From the NCBI RefSeq assembly GCF_902833085.1, contig NZ_CADFEB010000013.1, positions 124,001 to 188,000 on the forward strand: a stretch of DNA of 64,000 nt, written 5' to 3'. This DNA is from Burkholderia ubonensis (GTDB taxonomy: Bacteria; Pseudomonadota; Gammaproteobacteria; Burkholderiales; Burkholderiaceae). The position numbers and the translations under genes were made by a program. The notes beneath the pieces were generated by a model. The model was not told where the DNA came from, made no database searches, and saw only the letters and a list, made by a program, of their open reading frames with translations. Below, in pieces: positions 24,562 to 34,420 of the stretch; within the stretch, counting starts at the first letter, position 1; each line of letters opens with the position of its first letter.

Positions 24562-25704
24562 ATGGTTCTGAAGAATCTGATCAAGGCGAAGACGGGGCAG
24601 CCTGAGCGTCTGTCGGATGACGAGCGGCTCGCGCGTTCGGGGCTGCTCGCCGGGCTGGAGGCGTTGCCGACGGTCGTGCTGGTGCTCGACCGCAAGACGC
24701 TGAAGATCGCGTTCGCGAATCCGTCCGCGGAGGCGATGCTCGACATTTCGCGCCGCCAGCTCGCGCAGCGGCCGTGGAGCGAGATCTTCCCGAACGCGAA
24801 CGAGCTCGCGTCGACGATCACCGCGATCGGCGAGGAACGCTTTCACGCGACGCACCTCGACACCGTGCTCGACCGGCCCGGCCGCGAGCCGCTGCATGTG
24901 CACGCGATCGTCGGCTTTCTCGAGAGCGCGCAGGATTTCGTGCTCGTCGAGCTGTTCGAGAACGAGCGCCAGTCGCGCACCGACCGCGAGGAGCGCATCC
25001 ACGACCTGACCGCGGTCAACAAGCAGCTGATCCGCAATCTCGCGCACGAGATCAAGAACCCGCTCGGCGGGATCCGCGGCGCCGCGCAGCTGCTCGAATT
25101 CGAGCTCGGCGAGCGCGAGCGCGGCGAGCTGCGCGAATACACGCAGGTGATCATCAAGGAGTCCGATCGCCTGCAGACGCTCGTCGACCGGCTGCTCGAG
25201 CCGCACCGGCATCCGCACATCGTCGGCGACGTGAACATCCACGAAGTGTGCGAGCGCGTGCGCGCGGTGATGCTCGCCGAGTTCCCGCGCGGGCTGTCGA
25301 TCGAGCGCGACTACGACGTCAGCGTGCCGGACCTGCGCGGCGACAAGGAGCAGCTGATCCAGGCGCTGCTGAACATCGTGCGCAACGCGGCGCAGGCGCT
25401 GCGCGAGCGGATCGCGCAGGGCGACGCGCGCATCGAGCTGCGCACGCGGGTCGCGCGCAAGATCACGATCGCGAAGCGCCTGTACAAGCTGGCACTGGAC
25501 TTGCACGTGATCGACAACGGGCCGGGCATTCCGGACGAGATCCGCGACCGGATCTTCTACCCGCTCGTGTCCGGGCGCGAGGACGGCAGCGGCCTCGGCC
25601 TCACGCTCGCGCAGACGTTCGTGCAGCAGCACGAAGGGATGATCGAGGTCGAAAGCCGGCCCGGTCGCACCGAATTTCAGATTTTGCTGCCGCTCGATCA
25701 CTGA
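24562..25704 (+). CDS. ntrB: Nitrogen regulation sensor histidine kinase NtrB
   Basis: 380 residues, no membrane segment. PAS-like sensor region (about 30-135); H-box [15 protein letters not shown] with phospho-acceptor H162; N-box [11 protein letters not shown]-boxes [10 protein letters not shown] and GSGLGLTLA. It phosphorylates NtrC under nitrogen limitation and is switched to phosphatase by PII. Downstream of glnA and 38 bp upstream of ntrC, in the classical order glnA-ntrB-ntrC. Confidence 0.97.
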   Translation: MVLKNLIKAKTGQPERLSDDERLARSGLLAGLEALPTVVLVLDRKTLKIAFANPSAEAMLDISRRQLAQRPWSEIFPNANELASTITAIGEERFHATHLDTVLDRPGREPLHVHAIVGFLESAQDFVLVELFENERQSRTDREERIHDLTAVNKQLIRNLAHEIKNPLGGIRGAAQLLEFELGERERGELREYTQVIIKESDRLQTLVDRLLEPHRHPHIVGDVNIHEVCERVRAVMLAEFPRGLSIERDYDVSVPDLRGDKEQLIQALLNIVRNAAQALRERIAQGDARIELRTRVARKITIAKRLYKLALDLHVIDNGPGIPDEIRDRIFYPLVSGREDGSGLGLTLAQTFVQQHEGMIEVESRPGRTEFQILLPLDH

Positions 25705-25742
25705 GCGGCGACCCGCGATTCACCGAGATATCTGACCGACCT

Positions 25743-27251
25743 ATGAAGCCGATCTGGATAGTAGACGACGACCAATCGATCCGCTGGGTGCTCGAAAAGG
25801 CACTCGCGCGCGACAGCTTCGCGACGAAGAGCTTCTCGAACGTGCGCGACGCGCTCGGCGCGCTCGACCACGAGACGCCGCAGGTGCTGGTGTCCGACAT
25901 CCGGATGCCGGGCGGCTCGGGCCTCGAGCTGCTGCAGGCGGTGCACGAGCGGATGCCGGACCTGCCGGTGATCATCATGACCGCGTTCTCCGATCTCGAC
26001 AGCGCCGTCGCGGCGTTCCAGGGCGGCGCGTTCGAATACCTCGCGAAGCCGTTCGACGTCGACAAGGCCGTCGAGCTGATCCGCCGCGCGGTCGAGGAGA
26101 GCCTGCGCAGCGGCGCGCCGCAGGACGACCGCGTCGCCGAGGCGCCCGAGATGCTCGGCCAGGCCCCCGCGATGCAGGACATGTTCCGCGCGATCGGCCG
26201 CCTGTCGCATTCGGCCGCGACCGTGCTGATCACCGGCGAGTCGGGCACCGGCAAGGAGCTCGTCGCGCGGGCGCTGCACCGCCACAGTCCGCGCGCGAAC
26301 GGGCCGTTCATCGCGCTCAACACCGCGGCGATTCCGAAGGACCTGCTCGAATCCGAGCTGTTCGGCCACGAGCGCGGCGCGTTCACCGGCGCGCAGACCA
26401 CGCGCCAGGGCCGCTTCGAGCAGGCCGAGAACGGCACGCTGTTCCTCGACGAAATCGGCGACATGCCGTTCGACCTGCAGACGCGCCTGCTGCGCGTGCT
26501 GTCGGACGGCCAGTTCTATCGCGTCGGCGGCCACAGCCCGCTGCGCGCGAACGTGCGCGTGATCGCCGCAACGCACCAGAACCTCGAGTCGCGCGTGCGG
26601 CAGGGGCTGTTCCGCGAGGATCTGTATCACCGGCTCAACGTGATCCGGCTGCGCCTGCCGCCGCTGCGCGAACGCAGCGAGGACATCGCGCTGCTCACGC
26701 GTCACTTCCTGCAGAAGAGCGCGCGCGATCTCGGCGTCGAGCCGAAGCGCGTGTCGGACGAGGCGCTCGCGTACCTGACGTCGCTGCCGTTCCCCGGCAA
26801 CGTGCGGCAGCTCGAGAACCTCGCGAACTGGCTGACCGTGATGGCGCCCGCGCAGACGGTCGAGATCAAGGACCTGCCGCCCGATCTCGTGCCGTCCGGC
26901 GCGGCCGTCGTCGCGATGGGCGACGCGGCCGACGCGCAGGCGGCGGGCAGCGACGCGAGCGCGTTGCCGCCGCTCGCCGGCGTGACGGGTGCGCCGGCCG
27001 CCGCTGCGCCGAACGGCGGCGCGCCGGCCGGCTACCCGATGTGGGAGCACGGGCTGCGCACCGAGGTCGCGCGCTTGTTGCGCGAGAACTCGGCCGACGT
27101 GATGGACGAACTCGCGCGTCGCTTCGAGGCCGCGGTGATCCGCGAGGCGCTCGACTTCACGCGCGGCCGCAAGGTCGAGGCGGCGGAGCGGCTCGGCATC
27201 GGCCGCAACACGATCACGCGCAAGATCCAGGAACTGCATCTGGAGCCGTAA
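25743..27251 (+). CDS. ntrC: Nitrogen regulation response regulator NtrC
   Basis: 502 residues. Receiver domain with acidic pocket D8/D9 and phospho-acceptor D52; AAA+ domain with Walker A GESGTGKE (165-172), the sigma-54-contacting GAFTGA (212-217) and [11 protein letters not shown]-terminal Fis-type HTH ([20 protein letters not shown]). It activates sigma-54 promoters such as the one upstream of glnA in this window. The linker before the HTH is Ala/Gly/Pro-rich and longer than in enterics. Confidence 0.98.
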   Translation: MKPIWIVDDDQSIRWVLEKALARDSFATKSFSNVRDALGALDHETPQVLVSDIRMPGGSGLELLQAVHERMPDLPVIIMTAFSDLDSAVAAFQGGAFEYLAKPFDVDKAVELIRRAVEESLRSGAPQDDRVAEAPEMLGQAPAMQDMFRAIGRLSHSAATVLITGESGTGKELVARALHRHSPRANGPFIALNTAAIPKDLLESELFGHERGAFTGAQTTRQGRFEQAENGTLFLDEIGDMPFDLQTRLLRVLSDGQFYRVGGHSPLRANVRVIAATHQNLESRVRQGLFREDLYHRLNVIRLRLPPLRERSEDIALLTRHFLQKSARDLGVEPKRVSDEALAYLTSLPFPGNVRQLENLANWLTVMAPAQTVEIKDLPPDLVPSGAAVVAMGDAADAQAAGSDASALPPLAGVTGAPAAAAPNGGAPAGYPMWEHGLRTEVARLLRENSADVMDELARRFEAAVIREALDFTRGRKVEAAERLGIGRNTITRKIQELHLEP

Positions 27252-27340
27252 GCGCGCAGTGCGGCATGCGCGGGCGCCGCGCATGCCGCGATCGGACATA
27301 ATCTCGGTTTGACCGCAGTGTGCTGCCGCGCCGATCCGCC

Positions 27341-29449
27341 ATGTCCGACTCCTTCCGCTGGCCCGCCGGGGCCGACCCGTTCCGTTTTCTCGAAGCGCTC
27401 GACAGCGCGCGCGCCCGCGCGTGGGTCGGCGAGCAGAATGCGCGCACGCGCGTCGCGCTGCGCGACGACGACGCGTATCGCGCGCTCGTGGCGCGCCTCG
27501 CACAAGCCTATTTGCCGCGCGAGCGCCCGGTGATTCCGACCCGCTGGCGCGACTGGGCGTACGACCTGTGGCAGGACGACCTTCATCCGAAGGGGTTGTG
27601 GCGCCGCGCGCGCTGGGACGACTGGCGCGCGGGCCGGCCGGCGTGGGAAACGCTGCTCGACGTCGACGCGCTCGGCGAGGAAGAGGGCGAGTCGTGGGTG
27701 TTCGAGCACGACGCGATCCTGTATCCGGACGGCGATCGCGCGCTGCTGTCGCTGTCGCCGGGCGGCGCCGACGCGGTCGTCGTGCGCGAGTTCGATCTCG
27801 TCGAGCGCCGCTTCGTCGACGGCGGTTTCACGATCGACGAGCCGGGCCATCATACGATCGGCTGGATCGATCGCGACACCGTCTACGTGAGCTGGGATCG
27901 CGGCGAAGCGCATTCGACCGCGGCAGGCTATCCGTACGAAGCGCGGCGCTGGGTGCGCGGCACGCCGCTCGCCGACGCGCCGGTCGTGTTTCGCGGCGAG
28001 CCCGACGACATCAGCGCGGGTGCGTGGTTCGACCCCGTCGACGGCCGCCACGGCGCATTACGCAGCGTCGACTTCTTCGATTTGCATTCGTACCGGCTGA
28101 CCGCCGAAGGCGAGTGGGCGCGCTACGACGTGCCGACGCACGTCGAGGTCGGATTCTGGCAGGGCTGGCTCGTGATGGAGCCGCGGCTCGACTGGGAATG
28201 CGACGGCGTGCGGCACGCGGGCGGCTCGCTGCTCGCGATCCGCGAGGACGCGTTTCTTGCCGGCTCGCGCGCATTCGACACGCTGTTCGAGCCGGGGCCG
28301 ACGACGTCGGCGTGCACGTGGACGCACACGCGCCGCACGCTGATCGCGAGCTGGCTCGACGACGTGAACAACCGCACGCTGCTGTGGCAGCCGCGGCAGG
28401 CCGACGACGGCGCGTGGACGTGGGACGCGCGGCCGTTCGACTGGCCGGGCGACGCGCAGATCGACGTCGAGCCCGTCGAGGCGACGCTGAACGACGACGT
28501 CTACGTGGACGTCGACACCTATCTCGATCCGCCCGAATGCTGGCTGGCCGATCTTGCCGATCGTGCGGCCGATGCGCCGTCGCGCCGCGTGCTGCTCGAC
28601 CGGCCGCCGGTGCAGTTCGACCCGGCCGGGCTCGTCGTGCGTCGCGCCAATGCGCGCTCGCGCGACGGCACCATGGTGCCGTACACGCTGATCGGGCCGC
28701 GCGATGCGCTGGATGCGCGCGACGGCGGCGCGCGTGTCGCGCGGCCGTGCCTGCTGTCCGGCTACGGCGGCTTCGCGTTGCCGAACCTGCCGGGCTACAG
28801 CGATGCGCTCGGCATCGCGTGGTTCGAGCGCGGCGGCGTCGCGGCGTTCGCGCACATCCGCGGCGGCGGCGAGTTCGGGCCGCGCTGGCACGTCGACGCG
28901 CAGCGCGAGCACCGGCAGCGTTCGTTCGACGATTTCATCGCGGTGGCCGAGGATCTGATCGGGACGGGCGTGACGACGGCCGCGCAACTCGGCATCGAGG
29001 GCGGCAGCAACGGCGGGCTGCTGGTCGCCGCGTGCATGGTGCAGCGGCCGGAGCTGTTCGGCGCGGTGCTGTGCCGGGTGCCGCTGCTCGACATGCGACG
29101 CTATCCGAAGCTGCACGCGGGCGCCGCATGGCTGGACGAGTACGGCGACCCGGACGACCCGCGCGAGGGGGCGGCGCTGGCCGCGTACTCGCCGTATCAC
29201 CGGGTGCGCGAAGGCGTCACGTATCCGCCGCTGCTGCTGACGACGTCGACGCGCGACGATCGCGTGCATCCCGCGCATGCGCGCAAGATGGCCGCGCGCA
29301 TGCACGCGCTCGGCCACGAACGGGTGTGGTACTGGGAGAACACCGACGGCGGCCACGGCAGCGCCGACGATCTGGAGCGCGCCGAATCCGACGCGGCCGA
29401 ATTCGGTTTCCTGTGGGCCCATCTCGGGCCCGCTCCCGCGCGTCGCTGA
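27341..29449 (+). CDS. S9A prolyl-oligopeptidase-family serine peptidase
   Basis: 702 residues. An N-terminal beta-propeller (about 60-420) caps an alpha/beta-hydrolase. Nucleophile Ser556 in GGSNGG; Asp in TSTRDDRVHP (about 640) and His in DGGHGS (about 672) complete the triad. No signal peptide, so cytoplasmic. It cleaves short peptides after Pro or related residues, but substrate preference cannot be read. The start at 27341 (MSDSFRW) is chosen over an upstream CTG/TTG-type start. Monocistronic between ntrC and convergent xthA. Confidence 0.92.
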   Translation: MSDSFRWPAGADPFRFLEALDSARARAWVGEQNARTRVALRDDDAYRALVARLAQAYLPRERPVIPTRWRDWAYDLWQDDLHPKGLWRRARWDDWRAGRPAWETLLDVDALGEEEGESWVFEHDAILYPDGDRALLSLSPGGADAVVVREFDLVERRFVDGGFTIDEPGHHTIGWIDRDTVYVSWDRGEAHSTAAGYPYEARRWVRGTPLADAPVVFRGEPDDISAGAWFDPVDGRHGALRSVDFFDLHSYRLTAEGEWARYDVPTHVEVGFWQGWLVMEPRLDWECDGVRHAGGSLLAIREDAFLAGSRAFDTLFEPGPTTSACTWTHTRRTLIASWLDDVNNRTLLWQPRQADDGAWTWDARPFDWPGDAQIDVEPVEATLNDDVYVDVDTYLDPPECWLADLADRAADAPSRRVLLDRPPVQFDPAGLVVRRANARSRDGTMVPYTLIGPRDALDARDGGARVARPCLLSGYGGFALPNLPGYSDALGIAWFERGGVAAFAHIRGGGEFGPRWHVDAQREHRQRSFDDFIAVAEDLIGTGVTTAAQLGIEGGSNGGLLVAACMVQRPELFGAVLCRVPLLDMRRYPKLHAGAAWLDEYGDPDDPREGAALAAYSPYHRVREGVTYPPLLLTTSTRDDRVHPAHARKMAARMHALGHERVWYWENTDGGHGSADDLERAESDAAEFGFLWAHLGPAPARR

Positions 29450-29468
29450 CCACGCGCGGGCAGCGTGC

Positions 29469-30245
29469 TCAGCCGACGACCGCGACCACGGGCGTATGGT
29501 CGGACGGCTGCTCCCACGTGCGCGGCGTGCGATCGACGACGCACGACGTGCAGGTTTCGGCGAGCGCCGGCGACAGCAGGATGTGGTCGATGCGCAGCCC
29601 CGCGTTGCGGCGGAACGCCAACATCCGGTAGTCCCACCACGTGAAGGTCTTTTCGGGCTGCTCGAAGCGGCGGAACGCGTCGACGAGCCCGAGTTCGATC
29701 AGGCCCGCGAAGTGCGCGCGCTCCTGCGGCGACACGAGATTCTGGCCTTCCCATTTCGCGGGGTCGTGCACGTCGCGGTCTTCCGGCGCGATGTTGTAGT
29801 CGCCGAGCAGCGCGAGCTTCGGGTAGCGCTGCAGTTCGCTGCGCAGCCACGCGTTCAGCGCGTCGAGCCACTGCATCTTGTAGACGAATTTGTCGGAGTC
29901 GGGCGCCTGGCCGTTCGGGAAATACGCGGAAATGATGCGTGTGCCGCCGATCGTCACCGCGATCACGCGCTGTTGCGGATCGTCGAAGCCGGGGACGTTG
30001 CGGGTGATGTCCGATTCGTCGAACGGCAGGGTGTCGCGCGCGAGGATCGCGACGCCGTTGTAGGTCTTCTGGCCGGTGTACCAGCAGCGATAGCCTGCGG
30101 CCTCGAGATCGGCGCGCGGGAATTTGTCGTCCGGCAGCTTCAGCTCCTGCAGGCACAGCACGTCGGCGCCGCTTTGCGCGAGCCAGTCGAGCACGTGCTG
30201 CTTGCGGACGTTGAGCGAGTTGACGTTCCAGGTGGCGATCTTCAT
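29469..30245 (-). CDS. xthA: Exodeoxyribonuclease III
   Basis: 258 residues. MKIATWNVNSLNVR, LCLQELK (catalytic Glu), GDYNIAPEDRD and the C-terminal SDHTPV are the AP-endonuclease family motifs. It repairs abasic sites and has 3'-5' exonuclease and RNase H activity. The start is placed at MKIAT (30245), since the upstream extension is unlike the family. It lies after narL on the same strand, with 80 bp between. Confidence 0.96.
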   Translation of the reverse strand: MKIATWNVNSLNVRKQHVLDWLAQSGADVLCLQELKLPDDKFPRADLEAAGYRCWYTGQKTYNGVAILARDTLPFDESDITRNVPGFDDPQQRVIAVTIGGTRIISAYFPNGQAPDSDKFVYKMQWLDALNAWLRSELQRYPKLALLGDYNIAPEDRDVHDPAKWEGQNLVSPQERAHFAGLIELGLVDAFRRFEQPEKTFTWWDYRMLAFRRNAGLRIDHILLSPALAETCTSCVVDRTPRTWEQPSDHTPVVAVVG

Positions 30246-30324
30246 CGATAGAGGCGGCGAAAGTGCATGAGGCCGCCATCTTACCGCGAGCGCACCGCGC
30301 TGGCCCGGAACCCGCCGGCCTGCG

Positions 30325-31008
30325 TCAGCCGTCGGACGGCTGCATGCCGGCGAGGCCCTGTTCGACCGCGTAGACGGCAATCTGCACGCGGCTCGACAGA
30401 TTCAGCTTCTTCAGGACGTTCTGCACGTGGATTTTCACGGTGCTCTCCGCCACGTCGAACTCGCGCGCGATCTCCTTGTTGCTGGCGCCACGCGCGATCG
30501 CGCGCACGATGTCGTGCTCGCGCGGCGTCAGCGACGCGGGGGCGCCGGCCGACGGCTGCGCGGCAGCGGCCGGCGGCGCGGCGGGCGCCGCGCGCAGGCT
30601 CGCGATCCATTTCACGGTCATGCTGTCCGCGATCACCGGTTCGTGCGCGGCCGCCTTGCGGATGCCCGCGACGAGCGTGTCCGCGTCGACGTTCTTCACG
30701 AGATAGCCGCATGCGCCGTCGCGCAACGCGGCGGTCAGCTCCTCCGCATCCTCGGAGACGGTCAGGATCACGACCGCCGCGCCCGGCACGTCCTGCACGA
30801 GCAGCTGCAGCGTTTCGAGGCCGGACAGGCCGGGCATGTTCAGGTCGAGCAGGATCACGTCGGGCTGATGCTGCTTCGCGCGCTTGAGCCCTTCGACGCC
30901 GTCCGGTGCGTCGTCGACGACTTCGAAATCGGGCTGGCGCTGCAGCAGCAGCTTGAGGCCGCTGCGAAACAGCGTGTGATCGTCGATCAGGAGTACTCGG
31001 ATCGTCAT
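30325..31008 (-). CDS. narL: Nitrate/nitrite response regulator NarL
   Basis: 227 residues. Receiver domain with D10 and phospho-acceptor D55 and Lys at about 105 (GYLVKNVDAD); LuxR-type HTH (about 155-220: LTPREHDIVRAIARG..., STVKIHVQNVLKKL). The two are joined by an Ala/Pro linker of about 25 residues. Located immediately downstream of narX with 12 bp between, so the pair is co-transcribed. It should control the adjacent narK1K2GHJI genes; NarL heptamer-like sites in a 7-2-7 arrangement may be represented by the palindrome at 39822-39841. Confidence 0.95.
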   Translation of the reverse strand: MTIRVLLIDDHTLFRSGLKLLLQRQPDFEVVDDAPDGVEGLKRAKQHQPDVILLDLNMPGLSGLETLQLLVQDVPGAAVVILTVSEDAEELTAALRDGACGYLVKNVDADTLVAGIRKAAAHEPVIADSMTVKWIASLRAAPAAPPAAAAQPSAGAPASLTPREHDIVRAIARGASNKEIAREFDVAESTVKIHVQNVLKKLNLSSRVQIAVYAVEQGLAGMQPSDG

Positions 31009-31020
31009 GATGGCGTTTCC

Positions 31021-32946
31021 TCAGGCGGTTTGCCGCATGTCGGCGGGCAACGACAGGTCGACCTGCGCGCCTTGCCCCGGCGCGCCGGACAGCGTGAGCG
31101 TCGCGCGCAGGCGCGCCGCGCGCTCGCGCATGATCGCGAGCCCGACCTGCGTGTGGCCGTGCGCATCGAGCGCCGCGGGGTCGTAGCCGCGGCCGTCGTC
31201 GGCGACGTGCAGGCGGAACGCCGCACCGTTCTCGACGGTGATGGCGACGTGCCGCGCGCGCGCGTGCTTGCGCACGTTCGACAGCGCTTCCTGCAGGATG
31301 AACAGCACCTGCAGCTGCTGGTCCGGCGGCAGCGGCGCGCCGCCGTCGTCGCGATCGTCGAGCGTCGTGTCGATGCCGGTTTGCGATTCGAAGCGCGCGA
31401 CCGTCTCGGCGATCGCCGCGTGCAGCTCGCCGTGCGACAGGCGGGTGCGGAAATTGACGAGCAGCTCGCGCACGTCGGCGTAGCTCTGCTCGATGCCCTG
31501 GCGCAGCATCGGCAGGATCTCCCGCGCATCCGCGAGGTGGTCGTGCGCGATCGCGTCGGCGAGCATCTGCGCCTGCAGGTTCACGAAGTTGAGGCTTTGC
31601 GCGATGCTGTCGTGCAGGCCTTGCGCGACGAGGTTGCGTTCTTCGGCGACGGCAAGCTGGCGCGCGCTGGCCGAAAGCCGCGCATGATCGAGCGCGATGC
31701 CCAGATGCCGGCCGAGCGTGTCGAGCACGCGCCGCTCGGCGGCCGGCAGGCGCGACGCGTCGCGAAAGTGCAGCGAGAAGGTGCCGAGCGTCGCGTCCTG
31801 CGTGACGATGCGAAACACCGCGACGCCGATCAGACCCTCGCGCGCGCACGGCGTCGCGCTGCCGCGCATGTCGCGCAGCACGGCCGTCTCGTCGCGCGCG
31901 GCCGCGCCGCAATGGCAGTCGCCGACCGGCATGCAGCGCTCGGCGTCGGCGAGCGCTTCGGGAAAGCCCTCGGCCGACACGAGATGCAGTTTCTTGCCGT
32001 CCGGGGCGGTCACGCGGATCGTGCCCGAGTCGGCGTCGAACTGCCGGATCGCGCGTTGCAGGAAGCCGCGGCACATGTCGTCCACCGTTTGCGGACGGTT
32101 CAGGAACGCGGCCGTTTCGTAGAGCGCCGCCAGCTCGCGGTTCTGCGACGCAAGCTGCGCGGTCTTCTCCTGCACGCGTGCCTCCAGGCCCGCGTAGGCT
32201 TCCTGCAATTCGTTCGCCATCCGGTTGAAGCCGCGCGCGAGATCGCCGAACTCGTCGCGCGTGTCCACCGACAGGCGCGCGCCGAACTCGCGTGACGCGA
32301 TGCGCGTGAGCCCGTCGCGCAGCCGGATCACGGGCAGGATGATCCACAGGTAGAGCAGGTAGACCGCGGCGACGGCGCCCGCGCACGCGAGCATGCCGAG
32401 CCCCGCCTGCGACAGCCGCAGGAGCGTCGTCTTGCGTGCGTTGTCGCGCTCGATCTCGCCGACGAGCCGGTCGGCGTCGTCGATGAACGCGGGGAGCGCG
32501 TCCGCGTAGGCCGTGCGCAGCGCATCCGGGGCGGCGGGGCGGGCCGCAGCCACGGCCAGCGGCTTCAGCCCGGACGTCCAGCGCGCCGCGACCGCGTCGA
32601 GCTGCCGCCGGATCGGTTCGGTGGCGGGCAGGAACAGCGGACGCGAAGGATCGCCGCGCCGCAGCCGCGCGAGCGTGCCGTCGATCGCGGCGAATTCGCT
32701 GTCGAGGGCCTGCGCGCGGCCCGTGCGCCGGTACTGGTCGAGATCGACGTAGACGCGCGTCGCGCGCATTCGCAGGCTGCCCGCGTCGTTGATCGCGGCG
32801 CCCGCGCCCTCGAGCTGCCACGACAGCCACAGCGTGCCGCCGATCATCGCGAGCACGAGCGCGAGCGCGCCCGCCGACAGCGCGACGATGCGGGTCGACA
32901 GGCGATGGCGCAACGGCGCGCCGGGTGGATGGTCGGTCGGCTGCAT
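31021..32946 (-). CDS. narX: Nitrate/nitrite sensor histidine kinase NarX
   Basis: 641 residues. TM1 (about 19-42) is followed by the P-box INDAGSLRMRATRVY (52-66), the nitrate-binding motif, then a helical periplasmic domain, TM2, HAMP and a GAF-like module with the cysteine cluster CMPVGDCHCG. The HisKA_3 site has phospho-acceptor H445 (GLHDSIAQSLNFV), with HATPase_c at the C-terminus. It senses periplasmic nitrate and phosphorylates NarL. It follows narI in the same direction with 80 bp between. Confidence 0.95.
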   Translation of the reverse strand: MQPTDHPPGAPLRHRLSTRIVALSAGALALVLAMIGGTLWLSWQLEGAGAAINDAGSLRMRATRVYVDLDQYRRTGRAQALDSEFAAIDGTLARLRRGDPSRPLFLPATEPIRRQLDAVAARWTSGLKPLAVAAARPAAPDALRTAYADALPAFIDDADRLVGEIERDNARKTTLLRLSQAGLGMLACAGAVAAVYLLYLWIILPVIRLRDGLTRIASREFGARLSVDTRDEFGDLARGFNRMANELQEAYAGLEARVQEKTAQLASQNRELAALYETAAFLNRPQTVDDMCRGFLQRAIRQFDADSGTIRVTAPDGKKLHLVSAEGFPEALADAERCMPVGDCHCGAAARDETAVLRDMRGSATPCAREGLIGVAVFRIVTQDATLGTFSLHFRDASRLPAAERRVLDTLGRHLGIALDHARLSASARQLAVAEERNLVAQGLHDSIAQSLNFVNLQAQMLADAIAHDHLADAREILPMLRQGIEQSYADVRELLVNFRTRLSHGELHAAIAETVARFESQTGIDTTLDDRDDGGAPLPPDQQLQVLFILQEALSNVRKHARARHVAITVENGAAFRLHVADDGRGYDPAALDAHGHTQVGLAIMRERAARLRATLTLSGAPGQGAQVDLSLPADMRQTA

Positions 32947-33026
32947 GGCGGATGCAACGGTTGGGAATTCGGTCGATTATCGGGCGCGCGCGCACGCGAC
33001 GGCTGCGACACGGCGGCGCGTGAGGC

Positions 33027-33713
33027 TTATCGCCGCACCCGCACGAGCTGCCACGCGCGCCCGAGATACGCGACCGACGCGAAGCCGCTCCACACGTGCA
33101 CGAGGCGCGTGAACGGGAAGATCGCGAACAGCGTGATGCCCATCAGCAGATGCGCCTTGAACACGAGCGGCGCGTGCGCGACGTGCGCGGCGGCGTCGCC
33201 GCGGAACGTGACGACGTGCTGCGCCCAGGTCATCAGGCTGACCATCATCGCGCCGTCCGTGTGCGACGCCGACGCGACGATCGTCGCCAGGCCGAGCAGC
33301 AGCGTGACGAGCAGCCACGCGAGCAGCACCTTGTCGCCGGTGCGGGTCACCGCCGCGATGCGCGGGTGCGTGAGCCGGCGATGCAGCAGGATCGCGAGCC
33401 CGGCGGCGCAGATCGCGCCCATGATGCCGCCCGCCGTCATCGCGACGAGCTGCTTCGCGTGATGCGAGACGCCGAGCGCGTCCCACACGGCCACGGGCGT
33501 GAGCAGGCCGACGAGGTGCCCGAAGAACAGGCCGAGCACGCCGACGTGGAACAGGATGTTGCCGGTGCGCAGCGCACCGCGATGCAGCAGTTGCGAGCTG
33601 TCGGTCTTCCACGTGTATTGCTCGCGCTCGAAGCGCGCGAGGCTGCCGAACAGGAACAGCGCGGCGGCGAGGTACGGATAGATCCCGAAGAGAAAGGTGT
33701 TCAGATAAGACAT
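33027..33713 (-). CDS. narI: Respiratory nitrate reductase gamma subunit (cytochrome b)
   Basis: 228 residues with five membrane segments, the usual length. MSYLNTFLFGIYPYLAA is the typical start. Histidines in LFHVGVLGLFFGHLVGL and HAPLVFKAHLLMG are the haem b ligands. It oxidises quinol and passes electrons to NarH. Separated from narJ by 34 bp. Confidence 0.96.
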   Translation of the reverse strand: MSYLNTFLFGIYPYLAAALFLFGSLARFEREQYTWKTDSSQLLHRGALRTGNILFHVGVLGLFFGHLVGLLTPVAVWDALGVSHHAKQLVAMTAGGIMGAICAAGLAILLHRRLTHPRIAAVTRTGDKVLLAWLLVTLLLGLATIVASASHTDGAMMVSLMTWAQHVVTFRGDAAAHVAHAPLVFKAHLLMGITLFAIFPFTRLVHVWSGFASVAYLGRAWQLVRVRR

Positions 33714-33747
33714 GGCGAAGCCTTCTGGCTGGACAGGAGCGGATGCG

Positions 33748-34401
33748 TCACGGTCGCGCGTGGCGCGGATGAAAGCGGATCGGCTGGACGCCGGCGGACA
33801 TCGCGCCCGGCAGCGGCTCGACGCCGTCCGCGCCCGGTCCGAAGCGTTCGAGCGCCTCGTCCATCGTGCGCGGCGGCGGCTCGGCGACCGGTTGCGGCGC
33901 GACCGGCGACAGCGCGCGCAGCACCGCGAACGCGCCCGCGTACGGGCTCTGCGCGCGTTCGAGGCGCTCGCCGAGCGCGGCGATCACGTCGATCGCGTCG
34001 CCGAGCAGGCGGCGCGCGTCGGCCGCGTGACCGTCGGCCGCGATCGCGCCCAGGAATTCGACGAACAGCGGCAGGTAGTCGGGCAGCTCGTTCGTCGCCG
34101 GCTCGAAGCCGAAGCGGCGGTATTCGTCGAGCAGGTCGACGAGCGCCTGGCCGCGCGCGCGGCTCTCGCCGTGCACGTGCTCGAACAGGTGCAGCGAATG
34201 CGCGGGCGTGCGGTCGAACGTCGCGACGTAGGTTTCCTGCAGCGCGATCAGCGGCGTTTGCGCGAGGTGGTCGACGAGCGGCGCGAGCGCATCGCGCGCG
34301 CCGGGATCGCGCTCGAGCGCCGCGCGAACGTCGGGCAGCGCGTCGAGCAGGTCTGCGTCGGGATAGGTGAGCAGCACGGACAGCAGCGGATAGGGCGACA
34401 T
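33748..34401 (-). CDS. narJ: Nitrate reductase molybdenum cofactor assembly chaperone NarJ
   Basis: 217 residues of the NarJ/TorD helical family. MSPYPLLSVLLTYPDADLLDALPDV at the start and LFEHVHGESRARGQALVDLLDEYR in the middle are conserved. It holds apo-NarG during cofactor insertion and membrane targeting and is not part of the final enzyme. It lies 19 bp after narH in the narGHJI order. Confidence 0.95.
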   Translation of the reverse strand: MSPYPLLSVLLTYPDADLLDALPDVRAALERDPGARDALAPLVDHLAQTPLIALQETYVATFDRTPAHSLHLFEHVHGESRARGQALVDLLDEYRRFGFEPATNELPDYLPLFVEFLGAIAADGHAADARRLLGDAIDVIAALGERLERAQSPYAGAFAVLRALSPVAPQPVAEPPPRTMDEALERFGPGADGVEPLPGAMSAGVQPIRFHPRHARP

Positions 34402-34420
34402 CAGGTTCTCCGGTTCGGTT

